NCBI GenBank assembly: GCA_900538465.1
Contig: UPXV01000001.1
Span: forward strand, 153,339-217,338
DNA length: 64,000 bases
Reading direction: 5' to 3'
Source of the DNA: an uncultured Erysipelotrichaceae bacterium
GTDB lineage: Bacteria > Bacillota_I > Bacilli_A > Erysipelotrichales > Coprobacillaceae
Below the pieces are notes generated by a model. That model saw only the letters and a list, made by a program, of their open reading frames with translations. It ran no database searches and was not told the DNA's origin. Position numbers and translations under genes: made by a program. Below, one piece after another: positions 7,931 through 15,989 of the stretch. Position 1 is the first letter of the stretch. The number at the start of each line of letters is the position of its first letter.

Positions 7931-7960
7931 TAGTATGGCAAAATTCAAGACAAATATTCA
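7931..7960 (-). promoter_or_regulatory. Sigma-G-like promoter for the DUF1540 gene
   Basis: Minus-strand TGAATA (7955-7960), 17-bp spacer, CATACTA (7931-7937). The Bacillus forespore factor sigma-G prefers a G-x-A-T-A -35 element and CATnnTA -10 element at about this spacing. No sigma-A hexamers are present at this place. The -35 element lies in the last codons of the upstream gene. Confidence 0.55.
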
Positions 7961-8118
7961 ATCATGCAACTAAAACTGTATTCCAATTCTCCATTGTGTG
8001 ATGTCATTGCAACTTGATAATGCATTTTATGAACATCTGGCTCTTCCTTCTCCAAAAATTCATTAATTGCATCTTCTAAATCTAATTCATGTGTTTTTTC
8101 AATAATTTTTACTTTCAT
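7945..8118 (-). CDS. Cse60-like small sporulation protein
   Basis: 57 residues: it begins MKVKIIEKTHELDLEDAINE and ends in a predicted beta strand (YSFSCMIEYLS). The N-terminal K-V-K-x-x-x-x-x-H-E-x-D-L-E-x-x-I-N-x-F-L pattern is that of Cse60, a small protein of the sigma-E regulon in Bacillus whose function is unknown. No Shine-Dalgarno is visible before the ATG; instead a TATAAT lies only six bases upstream, so the transcript may begin at or next to the start codon. It lies between the mutarotase-like gene and the DUF1540 gene. Confidence 0.7.
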   Translation of the reverse strand: MKVKIIEKTHELDLEDAINEFLEKEEPDVHKMHYQVAMTSHNGELEYSFSCMIEYLS

Positions 8119-8137
8119 ATCATGATTATATCATGAT
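8119..8137 (-). promoter_or_regulatory. -10 box inside an ATCATGAT repeat, upstream of cse60-like gene
   Basis: Two copies of the self-palindromic octamer ATCATGAT (8119-8126, 8130-8137) flank three bases, and the TATAAT (8125-8130) bridges them. No good -35 element at 16-18 bp is seen. The short distance to the ATG (8118) implies a leaderless or nearly leaderless mRNA. Confidence 0.4.
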
Positions 8138-8157
8138 TTTTAAAAATATTTTGTCAT

Positions 8158-9036
8158 TTATTGGTTAATTTCAACAGTAAATTGGCAAGTAAATTCTTCA
8201 CCTACAGGCAATTCAACAACACCTTCTTTTTCTTTGAATTCACCTGTAAAATCAACATAATCACTATGACCAACCCAAGGTTCAATAGCTAACAAACCAC
8301 CAACATGTCGACTTGTCCAAATTCCTAAATGATTAAAATTATCCATATAGAAACGTATAGACTTATCATGATTTAATGATTTTAAAGAAACTGAATGTGA
8401 TTTCATATTCTTTACAACAATTGCATCATTATTAAACATGGCTTGTCTAACAAAGAAACGTCTTTCATTATCAAATAACAATTCTTCTTGATGAGACATG
8501 CCATGACGTTCTACATCAATGATTTTTGCATTTAAGGTTTCATTTTCTTCAAACTCAATATAGTAATCATTACTTGATTCATTTTCCATAAATGGACAAG
8601 CAAAAGCAGGATGTCCACCAATTTGGAAATATATCGGTTTTGAATCTGTATTTTTGACAACACAACGACATTCTAATTGATTATCTTTTAAAGTATAAAT
8701 GACTTTTAAATCAAAAAGGTATGGATATTGTTTTAAGATTTCATCATTAGGTGTCAATTCAAATTCAACACAAGTCTTTGACAATTGATGTGTTGCATAT
8801 TCATTATGACGAGAAAATCCATGTTGTGTCATTGTATAAGTTTGCCCATCAATACGACATTCATTATTCTTCAAAGCTCCTACAATTGGAAATAAGATAG
8901 GAGCACTATTGGCCCATAAACTTGGATCTCTTCGCCACATATAATTTATTTGATCTTGTAATCCAATGATTTTAATAATTTCTGCACCCTTAGCATTTAA
9001 TTCAACTTCTAATTTCTCATTTTTTAAAACAACCAT
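8158..9036 (-). CDS. Aldose 1-epimerase family protein (LacX-like)
   Basis: 292 residues, galactose-mutarotase fold. Family residues seen: ILFPIVGALKNNE, the QHGFSRHNEY segment carrying a catalytic-type His, and QIGGHPAFACPF with the second His; the Glu near AIEPWVGHSDY is consistent with the general base. It closely follows the LacX-like branch, which acts on sugar anomers or sugar phosphates of uncertain identity. It is 10 bp downstream of nagA in the same direction, so a role in amino-sugar or hexose use is plausible. Start has AGGAGAG. Confidence 0.88.
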   Translation of the reverse strand: MVVLKNEKLEVELNAKGAEIIKIIGLQDQINYMWRRDPSLWANSAPILFPIVGALKNNECRIDGQTYTMTQHGFSRHNEYATHQLSKTCVEFELTPNDEILKQYPYLFDLKVIYTLKDNQLECRCVVKNTDSKPIYFQIGGHPAFACPFMENESSNDYYIEFEENETLNAKIIDVERHGMSHQEELLFDNERRFFVRQAMFNNDAIVVKNMKSHSVSLKSLNHDKSIRFYMDNFNHLGIWTSRHVGGLLAIEPWVGHSDYVDFTGEFKEKEGVVELPVGEEFTCQFTVEINQ

Positions 9037-9046
9037 TGTCTCTCTC

Positions 9047-10177
9047 CTATTTTATTTGTCCTTTAATCATTGTTTTTTCAATATCAATATGATCATTAAA
9101 GAAAATCAAATCAGCATAATTTCCTTCTTTAATTTCACCTAGTAAATCTTCACCTAAACTTTTCGCTGGATTATAACTTGCAAGATTGACAGCTTCATTT
9201 AAAGTCAATCCCAAATGATGATATGCATTTCTTACACAATCATTCATATTAGCGATACTTCCTGCCAAAGCACCATTGGCAAGTCTTGCTTCACCCTCTT
9301 TTACATATACAGGTTGATTTCCTAATTTATATGTTCCATCAGGCAATCCAGCCGCTTCAATAGAATCAGTAATTAAAATCAGTTTATCTTTTCCTTTTGT
9401 ACGTAATAATGCCTTAGCAGCAGCAAAATTAACATGAATACCATCTAAAATTAATTCTGCATAAACACTATCATTAATCATCACTGCACCAACAACACCT
9501 GGAGCTCTATGTGTTAAAGGTGTCATCGCATTATAAGTATGCGTACCTGAAGTTGCTCCTGCATCAATAGCAGCTTGAGCTTCTTCATATGTTGCATTTG
9601 TATGTCCCAAAGATACAACTGTGTTTTTATCATTTAAATATTCAATAAGTTCAATAGAATGTTCCAATTCAGGAGCAATTGATATTTTTCTAACAATATC
9701 TTGATGATCTTTTACAAAAGATAAATAATTTTCTACCGTTGGTAAGATCATACATTCTTCTGGTTGAGCACCTTTATATTTTTTATTAAAGAAAGGTCCT
9801 TCTAGATGTGTTCCTAAAATTTGAGCACCTTCCACTTTATCCTTATGAGCAGCAATATTTTCAATAGCTTTTGCAATGTCATCTACAGGCATTGTCATTG
9901 TTGTTGGTAATAATGTTGTCACACCAGTTTTTAAAGCAGCTTTTGAAATCGTATTTAAATCTTCAAAAGTTGGATACATCGTATCACTACCAGCACGTCC
10001 ATGTGTATGAACATCAATAAAACCAGGACTCACAAATAGTCCTTTTGCATCAATCACTTCTTCATCAACAGGTTGACGATCACTGACTTCAGTTATTTTA
10101 TCATCTTCAATAAAAAGATTTTTTTCTACAATTTCATCATGTAAAACAATTTTCCCGTTTATAATACATTTCTTCAT
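9047..10177 (-). CDS. nagA: N-acetylglucosamine-6-phosphate deacetylase
   Basis: 376 residues. NagA removes acetate from GlcNAc-6-phosphate in the cytoplasm, the first step in using GlcNAc and in recycling wall amino sugars. Amidohydrolase motifs: HTHG at 57-60, GTHLEGPF at 122-129 with metal-binding Glu 126, SLGHTNA and GTHTYNAMTPL with metal and substrate His, and the catalytic Asp in LITDSIEAAG. It has its own sigma-A promoter and is first in a two-gene unit with the mutarotase-like gene; nagB is not next to it. Confidence 0.97.
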   Translation of the reverse strand: MKKCIINGKIVLHDEIVEKNLFIEDDKITEVSDRQPVDEEVIDAKGLFVSPGFIDVHTHGRAGSDTMYPTFEDLNTISKAALKTGVTTLLPTTMTMPVDDIAKAIENIAAHKDKVEGAQILGTHLEGPFFNKKYKGAQPEECMILPTVENYLSFVKDHQDIVRKISIAPELEHSIELIEYLNDKNTVVSLGHTNATYEEAQAAIDAGATSGTHTYNAMTPLTHRAPGVVGAVMINDSVYAELILDGIHVNFAAAKALLRTKGKDKLILITDSIEAAGLPDGTYKLGNQPVYVKEGEARLANGALAGSIANMNDCVRNAYHHLGLTLNEAVNLASYNPAKSLGEDLLGEIKEGNYADLIFFNDHIDIEKTMIKGQIK

Positions 10178-10197
10178 TTTTTTGTCCTCCTGTGTTT

Positions 10198-10225
10198 ATT
10201 ATACCACGTCTTTGTTTATCTTCAA
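10198..10225 (-). promoter_or_regulatory. Sigma-A-type promoter of nagA
   Basis: Minus-strand TTGAAG (10220-10225), 16-bp spacer, TATAAT (10198-10203), 20 bp before the start codon. Confidence 0.75.
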
Positions 10226-10235
10226 ATAAAATACA

Positions 10236-10261
10236 TTGAAAAAGGTATACATCAGTATACC
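10236..10261 (-). terminator. Intrinsic terminator of the SDR gene
   Basis: GGTATAC/GTATACC stem (10244-10250 with 10255-10261) followed by TTTTTCAA on the minus strand. Confidence 0.75.
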
Positions 10262-10267
10262 CGTTTT

Positions 10268-11014
10268 TTATGACATTGTTGCACCATCAACAGAAAGAAT
10301 CACTCCAGTAATGTAGCTTGCCATATCACTTGCTAAAAAGACAAATGCATTTGCTACATCTTCTGGTTCTCCGACTCTTCTTAATGGAATCGTATTAATA
10401 ATTGGTTGAATCACTTCATCTGGCAAAGCAGCAACCATATCTGTTTTAATCACACCTGGTGCAACTGCATTGACACGAATATGATCTTTACCAAGTTCTC
10501 TTGCTAGTGATTTTGTCATTCCGTTAACAGCAAATTTAGATGTTGGATATCCAGCACCAGCAGGTTGACCATATAGAGAAACCATTGAACTTGTATTTAA
10601 AATAACGCCACCACCTTGTTCCTTCATAATATGAGCAGCCTCTTTTGAACAAACAAATACAGCATTGACATTTAAATTCATAATTTTTTCAAAATCTTCA
10701 ATATTATAATCAAAAATTCTATCTCTTTGTGAAATTCCAGCATTATTAACAAGAATATCCAAATGTCCAAATTCATCTAATACCTTTTGAAAAGCTTCTT
10801 TAACTTCATTCACATCCATTAAATTTGGATGTAATCCAATAACTGGATAATCTTTATTTTCTTCAGATAATTTTTCTAAAGCCACTCTCACTGTTTCTTC
10901 ACGAGAACCAAATAAAGCAACTTTGGCACCTTGATCAAGAAAAGCTTTGACTGTTGCATATCCAATTCCTCTTGTTCCACCTGTCACAATTGCGACTTTT
11001 CCTTCTAATAACAT
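10268..11014 (-). CDS. Short-chain dehydrogenase/reductase (FabG-like)
   Basis: 248 residues, classical SDR. Cofactor motif TGGTRGIG at 11-18, NNAG at 90-93, catalytic Ser 143 and Y156-x3-K160 (YPTSK), and PGVIKTDM after strand 6. Asn 114 completes the tetrad. The family includes 3-oxoacyl-ACP reductase, but also sugar and hydroxysteroid dehydrogenases; the gene stands alone, away from fab genes, so the substrate is open. It has a very good sigma-A promoter and its own terminator, so it is monocistronic. Confidence 0.85.
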   Translation of the reverse strand: MLLEGKVAIVTGGTRGIGYATVKAFLDQGAKVALFGSREETVRVALEKLSEENKDYPVIGLHPNLMDVNEVKEAFQKVLDEFGHLDILVNNAGISQRDRIFDYNIEDFEKIMNLNVNAVFVCSKEAAHIMKEQGGGVILNTSSMVSLYGQPAGAGYPTSKFAVNGMTKSLARELGKDHIRVNAVAPGVIKTDMVAALPDEVIQPIINTIPLRRVGEPEDVANAFVFLASDMASYITGVILSVDGATMS

Positions 11015-11050
11015 ATCTTCTATTTCCTTCTTTCTTTCTATGATAGTTTT

Positions 11051-11079
11051 ATTTTATGCTTATTTTACTCATATGTCAA
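11051..11079 (-). promoter_or_regulatory. Strong sigma-A promoter of the SDR gene
   Basis: Minus-strand TTGACA (11074-11079, consensus), 17-bp spacer, TAAAAT (11051-11056). Confidence 0.85.
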
Positions 11080-11097
11080 TTATTTCACAAGGAAGTT

Positions 11098-11122
11098 CTA
11101 AAAAAAGATAGAATTTCTATCT
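11098..11122 (-). terminator. Intrinsic terminator of the rimP-rbfA operon
   Basis: AGATAGA/TCTATCT stem (11106-11112 with 11116-11122) overlapping the rbfA stop and followed by TTTTTTAG. Confidence 0.75.
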
Positions 11123-11458
11123 ATCTTTTTCATTTAACTCTTCAATAATACTATCAATTTTATTTCCATATTCTAATGAAGTATCTAATATAAAGTGAAG
11201 TTCAGGACATTTACGAATTGTTAATCTCTTTGCAAGTAAAGAACGAATAAATCCTTTTGATCTTTCTATAGCTTCCATACTTTTTTTTGTATTTTTATTT
11301 AAGAAAGAAACATATATTTTTGCAATTGATAAATCACTCGTAATATCAACTCCAGTAATTGTACAAAAACCAATTTGAGGATCTTTGACTTCAGTCTGTA
11401 AAATATCAGAAAGTTCTCTTTGAATAATATTATTCATTTTTTCTTTCTTTTTGACCAT
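11117..11458 (-). CDS. rbfA: Ribosome-binding factor A
   Basis: 113 residues from ATG 11458, nine bases after AGGAG; an upstream in-frame TTG abuts the ribosome site and is unlikely. RbfA binds the 30S subunit and helps the 5' end of 16S rRNA mature. Pattern: VKKKEKMNNIIQRELSDIL, then VKDPQIGFCTITGVDITSDLSIAKIYVSF (quoted in part as VTGVxxSxDLxxAxVYVS type), ending IDSIIEELNEKDR. Last gene of the rimP-nusA-ylxR-ylxQ-infB-rbfA operon. Confidence 0.95.
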   Translation of the reverse strand: MVKKKEKMNNIIQRELSDILQTEVKDPQIGFCTITGVDITSDLSIAKIYVSFLNKNTKKSMEAIERSKGFIRSLLAKRLTIRKCPELHFILDTSLEYGNKIDSIIEELNEKDR

Positions 11459-11470
11459 TCTTATCAACTC

Positions 11471-13324
11471 CTATTTTCTTTCAACTTCCTCCATGATATA
11501 ACCTTCAATAATATCTCCTTCTTTGATATCATTGTAGTTTTCAATTGTCATACCACATTCGTATCCAGTTGCAACTTCTTTGGCATCATCTTTAAAACGT
11601 TTCAATGAAGCTAATTTTCCTTCATAAATCACAACACCATCACGAATCAAACGAATACCACAGTCTCTTTTGATATATCCATCAGTAACATAACATCCAG
11701 CGATATTTCCAACCTTTGATACTTTAATGACTTGTCTAATCTCTGCTTGTCCAGTAATCACTTCTTCAAGTTCAGGATCAAGCATACCTTTCATAGCTGC
11801 TTCAATTTCTTCAACCATTTTATAAATGATATTGTGAAGTCTAATTTCAACGCCTTCTTCTTCTGCTTTACGTCTAACATTTGCATCAGGACGAACATTG
11901 AAACCATAAATGATAGCTTTAGAAGCACTTGCTAATAAAACATCAGATTCACTAATTGCTCCAACAGTCGAACGAATGACATTCACTCTAGCACCATCAA
12001 TATCAATTTTTTCTAAAGAACCTTTCACTGCTTCAGCAGTTCCATTAACATCTGCTTTGACAATAATATTCAAGTCAACAACTTGACCATCTTTAATTTG
12101 ATTAAACAAATCATCAAGACTCATAGCTGCACTTGTTCCACGATCTTGTTCTTGTTTTGCTTTTTGTCTTTCTTCACCTACATGACGAGCCATCTTTTCA
12201 GATTCAAAGGCCATAAATTTATCACCAGCAACAGGCACTTCATTTAATCCCGTAATTTCAACTGGAGTTGAAGGAGCAGCTTCTTTTAATTCACGTCCTG
12301 AATCATCTAACATTTGACGCACACGTCCAAATGCAGTTCCAACAACAATTGGATCACCTGATCTTAATGTTCCATTTTGAACAAGTAAAGTTGCGACTGG
12401 TCCACGACCTTTATCTAGTCTACCCTCAACAACACTACCATATGCATAACGTTTTGGATTTGCTTTTAAATCAGCTAATTCTGCAACAACCGTTAAAGTT
12501 TCTAATAATTCATTAATTCCTGTTCCTTTTTTCGCAGAAATATTGCAATAAACAGTATCTCCACCCCAATCTTCAGGCATTAATCCTAATTCACTCATTT
12601 CACCTTTGATACGTTCAGGATCAGCTCCCTCTTTATCAATTTTATTAACAGCAACAACAATTGGAACACCAGCTGCTAAAGCATGATCAACAGCTTCTTT
12701 TGTTTGTGGCATGACACCATCATCAGCAGCCACAACAATAATAACAATATCAGTCACTTGAGCACCACGTGCACGCATAGCCGTAAATGCTTCATGTCCT
12801 GGTGTATCTAAGAAAGTGACTTTTTTCCCTTTCACATCGACTTGATAAGCCCCAATATGTTGTGTGATTCCACCAAATTCACCATCAACCACTTTAGATT
12901 TACGAATAGAATCTAATAAAGTTGTTTTTCCATGGTCAACATGTCCCATAATTGTAACAACAGGTGGACGGCTAACCAAATCAGCCTCATCATCAATAAT
13001 TTCAAAATCTTCAAAATTAATTTCACTTACAACAACTTTTTTCTTTGCTTCATAACCATATTCAAGGCAAATCAATTCAATTTGTTCATCATCTAATGAA
13101 GAATTGATTGTTACCATAGTTCCAAGCATAAATAATACTTTAATCACATTAGCAGGAGTTTGTCCTATCTTTTCTGCTAATTCTCCAACTGTAATTCCTT
13201 CTTCATATTCAACAATTCCATCACCAATTTTCTTTTCTTCCTTAGCTTTATTAGGAATATTAGAAATCAGTTTTTTCTTATGTTGATTCCCTTTCTTTTT
13301 TGTTGAAGTATTCTTTTTTGCCAT
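11471..13324 (-). CDS. infB: Translation initiation factor IF-2
   Basis: 617 residues from MAKKNTSTKKK (ATG 13324, nine bases after AGGAGG); two earlier in-frame starts lie too close to the ribosome site. IF-2 is the GTPase that brings initiator tRNA to the 30S subunit. The N-terminal extension is very short (about 40 residues, Lys-rich), followed by one IF2_N helix bundle (about 41-92), the G domain with GHVDHGKT at 127-134, DTPGHEAF and NKIDKEGAD, and domains II-IV. The short form is typical of this bacterial class. Confidence 0.97.
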   Translation of the reverse strand: MAKKNTSTKKKGNQHKKKLISNIPNKAKEEKKIGDGIVEYEEGITVGELAEKIGQTPANVIKVLFMLGTMVTINSSLDDEQIELICLEYGYEAKKKVVVSEINFEDFEIIDDEADLVSRPPVVTIMGHVDHGKTTLLDSIRKSKVVDGEFGGITQHIGAYQVDVKGKKVTFLDTPGHEAFTAMRARGAQVTDIVIIVVAADDGVMPQTKEAVDHALAAGVPIVVAVNKIDKEGADPERIKGEMSELGLMPEDWGGDTVYCNISAKKGTGINELLETLTVVAELADLKANPKRYAYGSVVEGRLDKGRGPVATLLVQNGTLRSGDPIVVGTAFGRVRQMLDDSGRELKEAAPSTPVEITGLNEVPVAGDKFMAFESEKMARHVGEERQKAKQEQDRGTSAAMSLDDLFNQIKDGQVVDLNIIVKADVNGTAEAVKGSLEKIDIDGARVNVIRSTVGAISESDVLLASASKAIIYGFNVRPDANVRRKAEEEGVEIRLHNIIYKMVEEIEAAMKGMLDPELEEVITGQAEIRQVIKVSKVGNIAGCYVTDGYIKRDCGIRLIRDGVVIYEGKLASLKRFKDDAKEVATGYECGMTIENYNDIKEGDIIEGYIMEEVERK

Positions 13325-13329
13325 AAACA

Positions 13330-13632
13330 TCAACCTCCTAACTTTGATTTGATCTTATTTGCAAAACCGCGATCTTTAATTCCCACAGCAACTCGATTTT
13401 CTTTACCAATTGCCTTTGAGATTTCATCAATCTGCCCAACTATCAAACAATCAATTTGATAATAAGCACATTTATCTGTATATTTCTTTTGTGTATTCGC
13501 ACTCGCATCTTCAGCAATCATGACCAAATCCACTTTCCTTGCACGAATATCTTTTAATAAAATATCACCACACGTTATCTTACGTGCACGTGATGCTAAA
13601 CCTAATAAGGATAATACATCTTTACTTAGCAT
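13330..13632 (-). CDS. ylxQ: L7Ae-family RNA-binding protein (YlxQ)
   Basis: 100 residues from MLSKDVLSLLGLASRARK (ATG 13632), overlapping the end of ylxR by 11 bases. L7Ae/L30e/S12e/Gadd45 fold with LGLASRARKITCGD, VDLVMIAEDAS and VGIKDRGFANKIKS. In Bacillus the equivalent protein binds kink-turn RNA, but its physiological role is unsettled. Position between ylxR and infB is the standard Firmicute arrangement. Confidence 0.92.
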   Translation of the reverse strand: MLSKDVLSLLGLASRARKITCGDILLKDIRARKVDLVMIAEDASANTQKKYTDKCAYYQIDCLIVGQIDEISKAIGKENRVAVGIKDRGFANKIKSKLGG

Positions 13633-13876
13633 AAGTTTTGAGTTCCTCATAAATAGAATCAGGTATATCAACTTCCAATGAACGTTTTAAGACACCTTTT
13701 TTTTGAGCAATTTCAATCGCTTCTAAACTTCTTTTTAAATATGCCCCTCTTCCATTCATTTTACCAGTTGGATCCACAAAAACTTGTCCTTCTTTGTTTC
13801 TTACAACACGAATAAGTTCTTTTTTTGGTAACTGTTCATTTGTTGCAACACATTTTCTTAAAGGTATTTTTTTCAT
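13622..13876 (-). CDS. ylxR: RNase P modulator RnpM (YlxR, DUF448)
   Basis: 84 residues from MKKIPLRKCVATNEQLPKKEL (ATG 13876, six bases after AGAGGTG), quoted here at the limit of length. YlxR motifs: R-K-C-x-x-x, P-K-x-E-L-I-R-V-V, and NGRGAYLKRS. YlxR is a small nucleic-acid-binding protein reported to bind RNase P RNA and to act on gene expression. Located between nusA and ylxQ as in Bacillus. Confidence 0.93.
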   Translation of the reverse strand: MKKIPLRKCVATNEQLPKKELIRVVRNKEGQVFVDPTGKMNGRGAYLKRSLEAIEIAQKKGVLKRSLEVDIPDSIYEELKTYAK

Positions 13877-13887
13877 GAAAATCACCT

Positions 13888-15297
13888 CTATTTTTCATCA
13901 TAATATTTATCGAATTCATCATAATCGATGTCTTCATCATATTTAGGATCATATTCATAATCCTCATCTTCATAGTCATCGTCTTCATAATCATCTTCTT
14001 CAAAATGTTCATCAGATGCTTCTTCAACGACTTCTTCATCATCAAAAGATTCTTCTTCAATAACTTCTTCAATTTCTGGTTCATTAACTTCAGGTTCTTC
14101 AACTTCTTGAACAACTTCTTCAACAATTGGTTCTTCGACAATGTCTTCTTCAAATGTTTCTTCCATAATTGGTTCAACACTTTCAGGTTCATCTTTGATC
14201 ATTTCAGCTTCAAATTCTTTTTCAAATTCAGCATCTTGACCATAAACAATACCTTCTTCAGCAGCTTCACTGACTGATTTAATATCAATTTTCCATCCTG
14301 TCAAACGAACAGCCAATCTTGCATTTTGTCCTCTTTTCCCAATCGCAAGTGATAATTGATTGTCAGGAACAATAACCAATGCACTATGATCAGATTCATT
14401 AATTTCAACACTGACAACTTCTGAAGGTGACAAAGCATGAGAAATAAATACTACAGGATCTTCATTCCATTCAATAATATCAATCATTTCACCATTTAAT
14501 TCATTGACAATATTACGAACACGGCTTCCTTTTGGACCAACACAGGCACCAATTGGATCAACATTTTCGTTACGTGTATAAACAGCAATCTTACTACGAT
14601 CTCCTGCTTCACGAGAAACTGATTTGATTTCTACAGTTCCATCAAAAATTTCAGGAACTTCCATTTCAAATAATCTTTTTACTAAACCAGGTTCAGTTCT
14701 TGAAACACCAATATGAGTTCCTTTTGTATTTCTTTCAACATCACTCACATAAACTTTAATATGTTGTCCTTCATAAATTTTTTCACCTGGAATTTGTTGA
14801 TTTAAAGGTAATAAAGCTCCCGTTCTTCCAATATTGATAATCGCAAAACGATCTTCAACACGATCAACAATCCCTGTAATAATATCATCTTTCTTATCAA
14901 CAAATTCGTTATAAAGCGTTTCTTTTTCAGCTTCACGAATTTTTTGTTTTAACAATTGCTTTGTTTGAATTGCAGCCAAACGTCCAAAAACTTCAGGATC
15001 AACTTCAGTAACGACTTCATCTCCAACTTGATATTTTGGATTAATCATTTGAGCTTCTTCTAAAGATAATTCATAATCTTCATCATTGACATCATCAACA
15101 ACATGTTTAATTTCATATAAACGAATTTTACCACTATTTTCATTAATATCAACACGAATAATTGATTCAGGACCACCATAATTTTTCTTATAAGATTTTT
15201 CTAACGCTTCTTTTAACGCATCTAAAACAACTTCTTTTTGAATTCCTTTTTCACTTTCTAATAATTCTAAAGCTTGAATAAACTTCTTGCTAGCCAT
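13888..15297 (-). CDS. nusA: Transcription termination/antitermination factor NusA
   Basis: 469 residues. N-terminal RNA-polymerase-binding domain (about 1-130), S1 domain (FAIINIGRTGALLPLNQQ region), and KH1/KH2 domains with VGPKGSRVRNI and AIGKRGQNARLA. NusA controls pausing and termination. The core ends near residue 345. A further 120 residues form an extremely acidic, repetitive tail (EEP, VEE, EDD, DYED units) instead of the acidic repeats of proteobacterial NusA. The repeat-rich DNA gives long open frames in other frames that are not genes. Confidence 0.97.
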   Translation of the reverse strand: MASKKFIQALELLESEKGIQKEVVLDALKEALEKSYKKNYGGPESIIRVDINENSGKIRLYEIKHVVDDVNDEDYELSLEEAQMINPKYQVGDEVVTEVDPEVFGRLAAIQTKQLLKQKIREAEKETLYNEFVDKKDDIITGIVDRVEDRFAIINIGRTGALLPLNQQIPGEKIYEGQHIKVYVSDVERNTKGTHIGVSRTEPGLVKRLFEMEVPEIFDGTVEIKSVSREAGDRSKIAVYTRNENVDPIGACVGPKGSRVRNIVNELNGEMIDIIEWNEDPVVFISHALSPSEVVSVEINESDHSALVIVPDNQLSLAIGKRGQNARLAVRLTGWKIDIKSVSEAAEEGIVYGQDAEFEKEFEAEMIKDEPESVEPIMEETFEEDIVEEPIVEEVVQEVEEPEVNEPEIEEVIEEESFDDEEVVEEASDEHFEEDDYEDDDYEDEDYEYDPKYDEDIDYDEFDKYYDEK

Positions 15298-15311
15298 TTT
15301 TATTTTCCTCC

Positions 15312-15773
15312 TTAAAATTTAACAGCTAATCTCATAAATGCAACATCTTGATATTCAATCGTGCATTTCTTTTTGATGTTTTTAACCATATATTGAAGTT
15401 CAATTGTTTCACCATCAACGCTCAAGATAGTCCCATAAACTTCATCCATCCCCTGTGTTGGTTTTTTAAATTGAATATAAACATATTCTCCAACAGATTG
15501 TTGAACTTTTTCCAAAGTCTTTAATGGTTTTTCTGCACCAGGTGAAGACACTTCTAAATAATATTCATTTGTAATGATATCAGCTTCATCTAATTGAAGA
15601 CTAATATCTTCACTGACAGCAACGCATGTATCCATATCTAAATGTCCAACGTTTTTTTCAATAAAGATTCTTAAATACCATTCATTCTTTTCTTTCACAT
15701 ACTCAATATCATCTAAATAGACATCATGTTGTTCTAGAATGGGTTGAATTAGTTTTGTGATTTTCTCTAGCAT
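15312..15773 (-). CDS. rimP: Ribosome maturation factor RimP
   Basis: 153 residues. RimP helps assemble the 30S subunit. N-terminal domain with ITKLIQPILEQHDVYLDDIEY and WYLRIFIEK, the typical ISLQLDEAD-type helix, and EVSSPGAEKPLK, the family signature (E-V-S-S-P-G). C-terminal SH3-like domain follows. First gene of the nusA operon; GGAGG upstream of the ATG. Confidence 0.95.
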   Translation of the reverse strand: MLEKITKLIQPILEQHDVYLDDIEYVKEKNEWYLRIFIEKNVGHLDMDTCVAVSEDISLQLDEADIITNEYYLEVSSPGAEKPLKTLEKVQQSVGEYVYIQFKKPTQGMDEVYGTILSVDGETIELQYMVKNIKKKCTIEYQDVAFMRLAVKF

Positions 15774-15797
15774 ATAGTCCTCCGTTTACAAATATAA

Positions 15798-15819
15798 ACG
15801 AGAGGGTCGCCCCTCTCGT
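15798..15819 (-). promoter_or_regulatory. GC-rich hairpin in the rimP-nusA operon leader
   Basis: Perfect 9-bp stem (15798-15806 with 15811-15819, ACGAGAGGG and complement) with a four-base loop, in an otherwise A/T-rich leader, between the promoter and rimP. On the minus strand it is followed by TTTATATTTG, a weak T-tract. It could be a partial terminator (for example for NusA feedback) or a 5' stabiliser. Confidence 0.55.
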
Positions 15820-15839
15820 AAATCACTTATTACACGTAT

Positions 15840-15868
15840 ATACTAGCACAATTCATTTGAAAAAACAA
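15840..15868 (-). promoter_or_regulatory. Promoter of the rimP-nusA-infB operon
   Basis: Minus-strand TTGTTT (15863-15868), 17-bp spacer, TAGTAT (15840-15845) with an extended TGC before it. The -35 element lies two bases from the end of the polC-derived direct repeat. Confidence 0.65.
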
Positions 15869-15870
15869 TG

Positions 15871-15938
15871 CTTTCATCACATTTTTTTATAAATCAAATA
15901 AAGATAACTGATTTTCATCAGACATATTATCAAATACA
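15871..15938 (-). repeat. Direct repeat copy A: duplicate of the polC 3' end
   Basis: 68 bases identical, base for base, to 16842-16909. On the minus strand it encodes the last 17 or so codons of polC (…DNMSDENQLSLFDL, stop) plus the 15 bases after the stop. About 16 further bases on the polC side (15939-15954) still resemble polC but with several mismatches. It has no upstream polC sequence, so it is a remnant without function as a gene. Confidence 0.95.
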
Positions 15939-15989
15939 ATCGTTTTTATAATAATATTTATTATGATTTTTTTTAAATATAAGATAGTC

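Noticed and set aside
13836..14277. Long Lys/Leu/Asn-rich frame on the minus strand and Phe-rich frame on the plus strand over the end of nusA
   Set aside because: Both are out-of-frame readings of the repetitive acidic tail of NusA, with extreme composition and no ribosome site.
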